Shown here piece after piece: positions 15,001 through 27,509 of a DNA stretch of 64,000 nucleotides. A program made the translations under genes and the position numbers. Each line of letters starts with the position of its first letter. Position 1 is the first letter of the stretch. The notes below the pieces were generated by a model. It was given only the letters and a program-made list of their open reading frames with translations, ran no database searches and was not told where the DNA came from. This DNA comes from Cavia porcellus. Taxonomy: Eukaryota; Chordata; Mammalia; Rodentia; Caviidae. The stretch covers positions 34,716,001-34,780,000 of the forward strand of contig NW_026947496.1 of the NCBI RefSeq assembly GCF_034190915.1. Direction: 5' to 3'.

Positions 15001-18000
15001 TTCAAACATACACGAAACAATTGTCTAATAAACACCACATCTATCACTCAACTACAAAAATCATAAATTCAGTGTCACTGTTTCAGTCACCACCTATTGC
15101 TTATCTCACACCTATTATTCTGAAAGCCTCCAGATTTTATGTAATTTCATTTATATTTCACTGTTTTTTAATAGAAGTGTATCATTACCATAAATCTAAA
15201 AATAAGATATATCATTTTTTTCAGTTTTACTTAAGTATAGTAATTGACAAAACTGTATATATTCAAAGTGTACAATGTGATGATTCTTTAGATATATATT
15301 CTGTGAAATGATTACCACAATGAAGTTAACTAACACATCTAACACCTCATTTTGGGGTACAGGTGAGCCTGTGTGAGACTAGTCTCTTAGCAAATATCAA
15401 ATATTTAACAGTATTAGGAACTATAGTTATGCTATACATTAAACCTTAAGAGCTCACACATCTCACAACTGAAAGTTTGTATCCTTTGATTCCCATCTCC
15501 CCACCTGCCATACTCCCTGACAATAATTTTACAGTATTATCAAGCTAGTATTCAAATTCAGTATACAAATACTTATCATCTCAATGTTGTTAAAGTTAGT
15601 TCCATAGGTTGTTTTTATAACTTGTTTTCCATAATTAATAAAACCCAGACACCAATCTTAAACCATGCCTCTTTCAGGTACTGGCACCTAGTAAGGCTCA
15701 ATAAAAACTATCTTGCCACTCTTAACCATGTAATTCTTTTTTGGCAGTCAGTGGGGGAGGAGTACTGGGGATTGAACTCACAACCTCGTACTTTGCCAGG
15801 TAGGCAGTGATGTCATTGAGCTAAATCCCTGGCCCCAAACATGTAATTCTTTAACTTTGTATATGTGTGTGTGTGTGGGGGGGGGTACCAGGGTCAAACT
15901 CAGAAGCTTGTGCTTGCCAGGCAGGCACTTATACTGCTGGGCTAAATCTCCAGCCCCCTCACCATGTAACTGTTAAGAAAAACAAAAACCCACACAAATT
16001 CTGAATTCAGTGCTAAAAGCATGCAACATGACACATCAATTAAAATGTAACATAAAATAACCCACTTGGTCAGGGAAGTCAAATACTCTATAAATATCAC
16101 TACAACCATTATGCATAAGGAAAAATAATAGAAAGTATTAACAAAGCCATCAAGAATAAACCCTAGGGGCTGGGGATTTAGCTCAGCAGCATAAGCGCCT
16201 TCCTTGCAAGTGAGCAGTCGTGAGTTCGATCCCTAGTACCAATAAAAACAAAAAAGAAAAAAAAAAAAAAAAAAAAAAAAAGAATAAACCCTAAAGAAAT
16301 GTTAGGATCTGTCCGGCTGGTGGTACACAGCTGTAGTCCCAGCACTCGGAGGGCTGAGGCAAGAGGATTTTTCTGAGTTTGAGACCAGCCTGGGCTACAA
16401 AGTAAGCTCAAGGCCAGCTTGACCTACATAGTGAGACTCTGTCTCAAAAAGATGGAAAAAAAAGAAGTGCCAGTACAATAAAGTATTAGGTACTGGGCTG
16501 GGGATTTAGCTTAGCGGCATAAGTGCCTTCCTGGCAATCACAAGGTAAAGAGTTCAATCCCCGCTATTAAAAAAAAAAAAAAAACAAAGGTGAAGTATAT
16601 CAGGTACTAGAAACATACAATTTGCCTCAACAAATCATCACTTATCCTATAAGCAAATGTTGACAAGACTGTTTGACAGTGCAGTTTAGAAAAGATAACA
16701 ATGAATAAGACAAGATACTTTGAGACCACCACATTTAATAAAGATGTGGTAAACAGTTCTCTATAAAAACATTCTGTATGATGAAAAATAAAAGTCTAAG
16801 ATCACTGAAAATAATTAACTGACCACTGAAACATCGTAATTTGAAAAAAGAAAATATATTTATAGAGAAGTTTTTTCTGTTGTTGCCTGAGACAGGATTT
16901 GCTATATAGTCTACAGTGGCTTTTGAACTCACTATGTAGCTCACTCTGGCCTCAAACTCTTAACTAGTTCTCCTGCCTCAGCCTTCCAAGTGCTAAGATT
17001 ACAGCAATATGCCAACATGCCTGGCTCTATAGAGAAGTTTTCCAGACTAAATGAATAATACTCACAATTTTCCATCTTTGAAAGATCGAACAAGAATGTT
17101 GTCTTTTTTCACAGCAATCTCATCACTACAATCAGGACAAACGACCTTTAAAAAGAAGTATGAAACTATTATAATTAAGGAAGCCTTATTTAGGTAAGCA
17201 GCTACTATTAAAATTCTTTTTAAAAATAACTAAAGCTTGAACTTTAAAAACCAGTTTGTTTACATGTAAACATGCATACACATGACAGAGCAAACATTAA
17301 GTAAATTATACACTGACATCCTAATCTACATCCTCCTAGCTCTAGTCAAAAGCATGGTTCTCAAAGCAGAAATACGGCTATGACTTGGAAGAAGCTATGG
17401 GCCCAATTCTAGAAAGAGAAAGCAAATAAGTAGAGCTGCATAATGGCTAAGAGGAAGTCCAGTACTTTCAAAGTCCTGGAGGCCTAATTCTTAGGATAAA
17501 CTAAAATAGTCTGAAAGCTAAGTGTACGCCACAACACATTTACCTATTAAATTCACAGAAAGGCAAGAATTAAAAGCTTTCACTACTCCATTCACCTAGG
17601 TGAGAAACAGTGGCTTGGATTTAAAATGATGACAATGGTAAATCAAGGGAATGGCAATTACAGATAACTACAGAAGTATAAAGATGAGAGGGAAGACAAC
17701 ACTCAGTTATCTCTGTTGTACAAATGCGTTTACATGAAGAAAAACAATGAGAAAGGCCAAGTTTGGGCATAAAGGATGAGTTAGTAACAGTTAGAACTTA
17801 TGTTTTGAGATGGCTAAAGGATCTCTAAATAGAGATACCGAACAGACAAGTTGGGAGCTCAAATATCATTTCCTGATCTAATCACTGGGGATAAAGAATA
17901 CAAAGCATGTACAGTGAAGATGATGATACACAGATATCACTTGTGGCTAATATTATGTAAGAAAGATGCCTTCTACTCCAAATCTGGACACTAAAATATA

Positions 18001-21000
18001 AATCTAGGTTCTAAATATGAGAGTGCTAAAAACTTAGGGCAAATGTGAACCAAAGTCACTAATTTTTCTCTAATGAGACACAAGTTTTTCAAACTGCATA
18101 TATGATAGCTTTGGCCACTCCTGACAGTGGGAAAAAGTAGATTCGTTCTGTCATAAGAGCCATTTGTGCATTTTTTTTTTTTTTTGTCTTTTTCATCGGT
18201 ACCAGGGATCGAACTCACGACCGCCTGCTTGCAAGGCAGGTGCTTACGCCGCTGAGCTAAATCCCCAGCCCCACCATTTGTGCATTTTATCCTGTCATTT
18301 ATGTATGTTATTTATAGATCCCAAATGCAGTTCACTTTGTTATCTCTGCAACTGAGACTATAAAAGAGAGAGATGCTAAAGAGAATATGGATTCATATAT
18401 TCTCAACGTCAAATTACAACACTAAAACATGTTTAGAAGATGAGAGGCTGGTAAAACTTAGTGCCAGAAGCAAAGATTTCCTCCTCTTAAAAATAGGAGT
18501 GGGCCAGGGATATAGTTGAGTGACAGTGCCTGCCTGGCAAGTGTGATATCCTCAGTTTGATTTCCAATAACTCTTTTAGGGGCCTGGGGATAATATTTCT
18601 CAGTCTCTATTTGGGTTAAACAATACTACTTCTGCTGTCTGAAAAAATGGCACACTAGTATTTAAAAACACTTTCAAAGGAAAATTTTAAAGCATCTTAG
18701 TGCTTTAAGAACAAAGAAATGAACACATACATTATCTAATTTTTCATCTTGTTCATTAAACCAAAATATGGCAAGTTTTCTCTAAATGGGACTAAATGAT
18801 AATTCACCATACATGATAGCACAGTTCTTCTACGTAACAGGCAATATCCAATAAATGATGGATGGATGGATACATATAGAAGTACCACGGTATTTACATT
18901 TGTATTTATTAAAAGTTGCCATCATTATTCATTATATTACATGAGCTAAAATTTACTAATTGTGTCAAACTCTGAACTAAACACTAAAGAATATAAAACA
19001 CATTCAGTGAAAAGGACAACAAAAACATCACAGCAGACAACACAAAGCAAAAAGATGTTTCTATTCTACAACATATTATTTCATTCCTTTTCCTCTGAGG
19101 AGTACTTGACATCATGGTTGGTTAGCTTAGTTCATCAAAACCATAACTATACAAGAGTTTGTATATATTATAGATATAAATTTCCAGAGCCAGGTATTTA
19201 GCTCAGCAGCATAGCACCTTCTTGGCAAGTGTAAGGTCTTGAGTTCAATTTTTGGTACCAAAAATAAATACATACATACATAAAATAAAAATAAAACCAT
19301 GTATTTTAATACCATATCCAAGTTTTTGCAAGGGGTAGTAAGTGAAAAAAGGAAAATAAGAGGATGAAGATAAATGTTAGCAGATTAAAAAACAAAAAGT
19401 TTTAAACTTAACCAGAACAGAGAAACTCTATTTCATTTAATGGATCAATCCTTATAAACTACTTTGAAAAATGCTGAGTACATAAAAAAGTGCCATCATA
19501 TTTAACAACCATGTATTAAATATCCTTAAGAAAACAAAAAAAAATTTATTCAATGCCATTAGAAGAAAATAAATTCTAGGGGAATTTGGTTAATTATTAA
19601 TAGCAGTGAAAAAACATGAGAACAAGGAATGATTTTGATCCATTCTGTCTTCTGATATGAGGACAAAGTAGTTGTTAGAATTGAGGAGAACAGTATCTGC
19701 CATGTATACTTAATGAATGGATCTTTACGTTAGTATTTAGAAACTGGAGGTAAGGACAATCTATCTGAAAAAGATGGGTTTTCCAGTGCTTGACACAAAT
19801 AACGCCATTTCAGGAAAAATCAGGAGTAATACTAAAGCAAAGACACACACTTTCAGAAGGTAAGAGTTCAAGTCAAGTGTGGTGATGCACATCTAATATC
19901 CCACCACTCTGGAAGGCTGAGTCAAGAAGATCACAAGTTCAAGCCCAGCCTGGGCAACTTAGGGAAATCTTATCTCTAATAATAATAAAAAGTAACTGTT
20001 TTTAAAGACCAAGGATGTAACTGATTCAATCTTCAATACCATAAAACAAAACAGAAAGTTAAAACTTTGAGTTGATTCTAAAAAGATCTTGAGTTGTTCA
20101 GTCACTTGTTTGAAATTTAAACCTTTCAATTTATGCAATTATACTTTATCCAGAGAGAAATGTATACATACTACCACAAAAGTAAAATCTTAAGTATATG
20201 ACTACTTACTAGTTGAACCTGCATTATTTAAAGAATTACCAATGATTCTGTCATTTACCAAAAAAGATTAGTTGAAAGACAGCCTAATTAGGTCTGTAAA
20301 TGATACCAGTCCATATATATATATATGGAAATGGACTCCTATACAGGGCTCTTCCAACTTGCAAAGGGGCTACTGGTTAGCAAAAACAAATCAGAAAAAG
20401 TTCAAAAGTCTTGCCATTACAGTTAAGAGTTATATACAACTTAGGACAATAATGAGGATACTCTTAATAATGAAACACTGAAGTACCTTGTCACAACCAC
20501 ACAAAGACAATGTTGAGAAAAGTTCTAAAAGCAACCTAGAACTTAAAAGAGTTGCAAACCTGGTGAAAACATGAAGTAGATACATGAATTTATTGAAAAG
20601 ATCAACGTAATGTATAAATGCAGTCCAGACTTCACACTTAAATTTAACAAGTCTACATTATGAATTTTTCACCCAAAATTGAAAGAGTATAATAATCAAG
20701 TGATATGTCTAGGTATTGAAATTTTGTTTTTTGAATGTTATCAAGAATACTTTGTATTCAAGAACATTTTCAAAGTAAACTTTGTGTGAACTTTATAGCA
20801 CTAGAAACAAAACCCCATTTTTTACCTATGAAGAAACTAGTAAGAAAATTTTTTCTTTGTAAACTTACATTTTTAAGTTAAAAATTAAACTTAAATCTGA
20901 AGCTACTCACCAATGCTGGAAACCACAGTGTTTTCTTTTTATCCAAACTAACATAATCTACACATACAACTTTGCCTAATAATTCATCAATCTGTTTCCT

Positions 21001-24000
21001 ATCATCATCATCTTCATCACTGGAGGACGATGAAGACTCCTCCTCTGGTCTAGGGAGAGAGAAAATAAAGATATTTCTATTTATCTTCACAAAGAGTTAA
21101 CATACCAATAACGAACACAGGTATTCTAGAGCTTTTTTTCGTATTTTGTGAAGTCTACGAAATGGCCAGTTTAAGTTTTAAAATGTTTCTGAGGTTCTAA
21201 AGAATAACAGAAAGAGTATCTTCACAAGAAAGCATCTTATATTCCTAAATGTCTTTTTTATTTACTACTATTTTAATAGGCTATGAGGAAAGATAAGAGT
21301 ATTTCACAAATCCTCAGAAAGTTGATAGTCCCATACTAAACATCTCACTGCTATACTAAAATATCAGAGTCCAATCTCAGACTTTAGGAGTTGGGGAAAA
21401 CAGGTATTTTACATACGTACTAGCCAAACTAATTCTAAAAAAAGGAAGAGGCAAATGTCAATTAACTGGCGATCAGGGCGGAAAAAGGTAATCTGGTTAA
21501 GATTATCACCACTGCTCTATCATCAAATGAACAAAACAAAAAGTAAGTCTACATGGTTTCCTTGTATTATGTTTTAAAAACCTACTTTATAATAACACAA
21601 TATTGAGTTAACACATTAAAAGAAATCAAAGTAAATCTAAAAAAGAAAACAAAAAGTGATAGATGTATGAAAAACATAATCTACTTTGAATCTGGCTCCA
21701 ACAGAATCCACAGTCAGTCCTAAGCATTCCTATCAACTACTTAAAATGCCAGACTAAGCAAAGCCCTTAAGAAAAGCTGACTAGAAACACTGCAAAGCAG
21801 ACATATTCTTTTTGTAAAATAAAAACAATTTACCTACAAGGCTAAAGTACCTACAAGGTTACCTATAAGGATAATCAATGACCAATTCACTGACCAAAAA
21901 TTGTGAAGTGACATTAACTACTTTAAAACTTTAAACATGATTCAGGCTAAAAGGGTAACAGAGCAACTATTTAGCATGTGAAAGGTCCTGGGTTTGACAC
22001 ACAGCACTAAAACCAAAATGACAAAAACTTATACCGTGATTTAATCTGTTTGGTTAATGGGGACTTGTCCATCATAGTCTGAATATATCTTTAAAGCCTT
22101 TTCAAGGGTATGACAATATTTCCTTTCTTTGTCTTTTTTGAGACAAGGTCTCATTATGTAGTCCAGCTAAGGACAGCCTTGAACTCACTTTGTAACCCAC
22201 GCTAGCCTTCAACTTCAGGCAATCCTCCTGCCTTAGCCTCCTAAGTGCTGGAATTTCATGCATGTACCACCACATGACAATATTTCTTTACATTTATATA
22301 TTCTGATATGAATATAAAAAACAAAAGTATTAATATTTTAGAATATGAGAAATACCACTTCTTGACTTCAATGATCAGTCAAATAACTTAAAAATTGCTC
22401 CTTGTTAGAAATGAAGAAAATTTTCAGTTTAGTACTGATCACAATTACTGAATTTCAAGTAACACTATAAGCTGTTTGATTTCTACCCAGAAAACAGTAA
22501 GAAAACCCCAACATGTCCTTATTTCATCAGAGTATGAGGCCCTGGGCTGGGGATTTAGCTCAGCGGCATAAGCACCTGCCTTGCAAGCAGGCGGTCGTGA
22601 GTTCGATCCCTGGTACCGATAAAAAGAAAAAAGAAAAAAAAAAAGTGTTAAAAAAAAAGAGTATGAGGCCCTACTCAAGGGCACATAGGTTGGAGAATAA
22701 CAACCAGACTTCAGAAGTCTGATTTCTATTTCTTTCCACAGAGCTTCTGAAGGACAGTAACTTTAATCTTTCCACTTCCTAACAACTGCAGATCCATAAC
22801 CAAACGTAAAGCCACACAATTACTGCTATTTCAAAGTAGTCATAGAAGATTCATTCAGCTGGGGTTTTATAGATACCCTTTAAAAATTAGCAAGCCAGAA
22901 AGACCAAATGTCAGAAATTCTAACATCAAAATCTGTAAAACTCAGGAAGAAAAAACAGTGTCATGTGGCTAACAAAGCTATCTGGGTATTTTTAAAAATT
23001 CTAACTTCCTAAGGCTTAACAAGTATAAAAATTTTGACTATAGAAAGTTTTATTTTTAAAAACACTGCAGAGTTTCTCTAGAATAAAACACCTATGTACC
23101 CTATTTAATCCACTTTCAAACCATCACTTCATGTAGATTAGACACTCCTTTCTCTTACCTACTCAACACTTTGTTTCTAGCCATGCTTCCATGTTTCTGC
23201 CCGTTAGATCCCATCTCACACAGTACTATTTCCATCCATTTGCTGTTTTTCTCTCGTTTAAGAACAAAAACTCTGACCTCACTTTCCCATCAGCTTTTAC
23301 CATCTCAATTCTCTATCTTCCTTTTCCTCCTCCTCCCATCAACATTGGGAAACACATCTTCTGTGAGTCTCTCTCAAATGCCACCTTAGTGACACTACCT
23401 TGACAGCCCACCCGTCTATCTTCCTTTTGCCTTGTTGTTCTTATTTCCACAGCATTTACAACTTTTGTCATATTACAGACTTGTTTATTATTCCTTATTG
23501 TCTCAAGCATATGAATAATGGGTGAAATAGCATAGATGTTCAATAAACACTTGTTGATGAAAGAAATGAAGCGATCCACTTCTTTCTACCATATTGATTT
23601 TTATAATCAATGTAAATCATGCATTATTCCTAAGGCACCTTTAACTTTTCCTTTAGAAATGTTCAGCTGGTAAACTGTTTACATGAAATAGTTGCTCAAT
23701 AAACTGACAAACTAAAATAAGCATCAAAAACATATGAATAAAAAAAGAAAGAAACATGAATAGGCTAGAAAATAGCTCAGTAGTAGAGCAGCTGCCTACC
23801 ACATATAAGGTCCTAACTTTTGATCCCAGAACCATCATCTTTGAGGGAACAAAAGTAGAGCAAATAGGAATTTTGCCTGGTTTTTATTCTCAGACACTAT
23901 TTCTTTGGTACCAAGATATTCATAGAATCAGAATAAAATAATACTCTATAAAATAAAATCTAATTATGCCACTGGAAACAAATCTAAGTATATCTACCAT

Positions 24001-27000
24001 AATATACTAACAGTACATCACTTAAAGCTTATCATCACTATTAGTTAAAAATCAGTTATAAATTAAGAAAGAACATCAAATAAGTCATAGGCCAAAAAGT
24101 AGTAAATGCTGAAATTCAAATAAAAAACTGAGCTAGGTGGGGTTGGGGATTTAGCTCAGTGGCATAAGCGCCTGCCTTGCAAGCAGGCAGTAGTGAGTTC
24201 GATCCCCAGTACTGATAAAAAAGGAAGAAGAGAAAAAAAAAAAAAAAAAAAAAAAACTGACCCAGGAATTTCAGAGGTCAATATTTGAAGTGTAACACTA
24301 ATTACAATAATCCTTCATTATTTTCAGGAAGTCAACTGTTAATTTCATACTTTATATATTATTATATATATAATTAATCCAAAAGGTCAACTAAATAACA
24401 GGAAAATTGAAAATGCAATCTTACAGATTGAACCAGCAATACACAGACTTAACAATAAAAAGGTTTTAATTTTTTGTTAATTTTTCTCAAGAAGGAAATT
24501 ATTGCTGGGAATGTAGGTCAGGGGTATAGCACTTGCCTAAAATGCAAGAGTTAAGAAAGAAACTAGAGCCAGGCAAGATGACACTCCCCTATAATCCCAG
24601 CACTTGGGAGGCTGAGGCAGGAGGACCACAGTGAGTTCGACGACAGGCTGGGCAACCTAGCAAATTCAATGACAGCCTGAATTCAGAGACCCTGTCTCAA
24701 AGCAAAGTAAAACAAAAATCATTATAAGCTTTATTATTTTTTCTTCACATGAAAAGGAGAAAAAAGTAGACTACTTTCCTACTACTACAGAAACTGCACA
24801 CATTTTTTTACTAGGTTACTGGAAAAAACACAGAAGTATACAAAAATATTTACATAATTTCAAACATTCTATTTTTAGGCAGAATTAAATAAGCTTTACC
24901 CACAATGAGTAAATTACAAGGAAAAATTCAATCAAATCAGACATTAATTAAAAACATGAACAATATATTTTAAAAATTAACAAGGTAGAAAATGACAATC
25001 ACTTAAAAAAAAGAAAAAAAAACCTGAACTTAGCAGGATTAATTAAAGGCAGAATATAAATAAAAATTCAGTGAAAGGTATCAAAAATAAATTCTGGAAT
25101 AACTGGGGGCAAATTAATTGAGAAATAGATTAATAATGCCTACAGTCAAACAATGGTAATGATACATTATTGCAAAAATAGAGTCCTAAAAATCCTGGGA
25201 AGACACAACTTTATCTTTATAAAAATGCATTTTTAGTGGAAACATACAATCAATGAAAAATTTTTTCATAAAGTAATGGAGCTGGATTTGGAGGTACATG
25301 CCTCTAATCCTAGCATGTAGGAGGCTGAGGCAGGAAGATCACTCATCAAGAGTTCAAGGTCAGCTACTCAGTGAGCTCATGAACAGCCTGAACCACATGA
25401 TAAAACTCTTTCCAAAGTAAAAGTAATGGAAGCAGAAATGAAGATCAGGTAATTGTCCTTAAAACCAAGGGCCAACAATAGGAGAATTACTTGGAAGAAA
25501 CAGAATACCGAACTTCCTTTAAGCAAATGCAATTCAGGAGGCAGGTATTTCAAATTAATTTGCTTATGATACTTGTACACCAAAACCTAAAAGCACTGAG
25601 CAAGAACAATGCTCTCAGATCCAAAGGTAGTACTAGTGATGAAACACAGTATAAAGAAAAACAGCAAATAAAAAAGGATTACAGATGAAACTGAACTTCA
25701 TTTTGTAAAACAGCAATTATTCTGTCTTCCATCTGACTCATACTTTGCAAGTGTTTACAAACCCAATAGCAAATCTCTCAATGCAAATCTTTCTGAACAA
25801 AAAAATCACTAACTTACAATATTTGTTAGAGACTTTACAAAGCAAAGATGAACTTATTCCATGGGATCTGCACGTTTTATTTTCACATTCAAGAAAGGAG
25901 TGCTTTTTGGTCTTTTTGTAATTCAATCTGTGTGGTATTCTGTAATGTACTTATTTCCTCTTCCAGAAGTGTCATGGTGGCACACTCCTGTAATCCTAGC
26001 ACTTGGGAGGCTGAGGCAGGAGGAGCATTGTAAATTCGAGACAGGCTGGGATAAAAACTGAGCCCAGAGCCAGCCTGAACTGCATAGAGACCCTGTCTCA
26101 AAAAGACTAATATATAAATAAAAGAAAGTCTAAATTTTAGGTGTAATTTTCTTCAAAATTAAAAAATTCTTGATAGATAAAAAAATTTATTTTTCATGTA
26201 ATATGTAGTATGAGAATGTTACTTAAAAAGTTCAAGTAACACAACTAAAACCACTCTTGCACATCAGAAATCACCACCAGTAAACAAAATTTTTATGAAT
26301 TTACACATTTTCACATACAGTGAAATCATGCAATACACTGGTATTTAATGATCAATTTTATTCATATCAATACATGGTGATGGCCAGGTATGGTGGTACA
26401 TGGATATAATACTCAGGAGGCTAAGGGCAGGAGATCACCACAAAGTTTCAAGCCAGCCTTGAAACCCACTACACAGTGGGTTCAAGATTATCTGAACTAC
26501 ATAGAAAAACCTTATCTCAAAAAAATAAAATAAAATAAAATAAAAACAAAAACACAGCAGGACATGGTGGCTCATGCCTGGAATGCCAGCACTTGGGAGG
26601 CTGAGTCAGGAGGATTACCAGGAGTTCAAGGCCAGCTTGTGCTACACAGTGAATTCAAGACCAGAATGGACTACAGAAGGCGACCCTGTCTCAAAAACAA
26701 AAACAAAAACGAGCAAAAACAAACAAAAAACTACATATATGATGGTGGTGGTACTGATGGTGATAACTACCTCTTACACTGTACAGTTTGAGCATCTCTA
26801 ATCTTAAAAATATAAAATCTGCTCATTTTGGTAAAGGATATTCAGCCTGAACTTACCTTATAAACATAACAATGATATAAGTTCAATAAATTTTTACAAC
26901 TCTAGGAAATAAATATTGTAATGTATCAATTTTATAGAAGAATTGAGACCTGCAAAGATTAAGCACCTTGCCCAAAAATCATAGCAAGGAATGGCAGAGC

Positions 27001-27453
27001 CAGAATTCAAATCCAGGTCAATAGGTCCAGATTTCACAGTAATAGCACAATAAAATGGAAATTAGCACTAATGAAACTATTTTATGTTTTATATACTCCA
27101 ACTTACTGTTCGTACATCATCAATTATAGCTCATGAAAAGGCAAAGACTATGTAGGCCAAATAGGGTGGCATATACCTGCAATCTTGGTTATTAGAGAGA
27201 GGCTGAAGCAAGATGATCACAAAATTCAAGCCCAGTCTAGGTAACTTAGTGAAACTGCCTCAAAATTTAAAAATAATTGCTGCACAGCGCCTGCCTGGCA
27301 AGCCCAAGGCCATAAATTTGATTCTCCATACAAAAAAAGCAACATTATAAAAATAAAGAAGGGCTCCTAATAGTATAACAGCACCTGTCTAACATGTGCA
27401 AGGCCCAGAGTTACACCCCCAGCCTCTCTCTGTCTGCCTGTTCCTCTCTCTCT

Positions 27454-27509
<56 letters not shown>

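Larger units (their letters stand above)
14291..17065 (-). other. ARID4B intron (2.8 kb), repeat-dense
   Basis: Contains a B1, an ancient L1M-like fragment, two serial ID insertions, two more IDs and two B1 elements. Roughly half of the intron is recognisable transposon. Confidence 0.9.
17146..20910 (-). other. ARID4B intron (3.8 kb)
   Basis: Contains IDs near 18175, 18501 and 19185 and a B1 near 19873. The stretches 17146-18160, 18580-19180 and 19990-20910 hold nothing I recognise. Confidence 0.9.
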
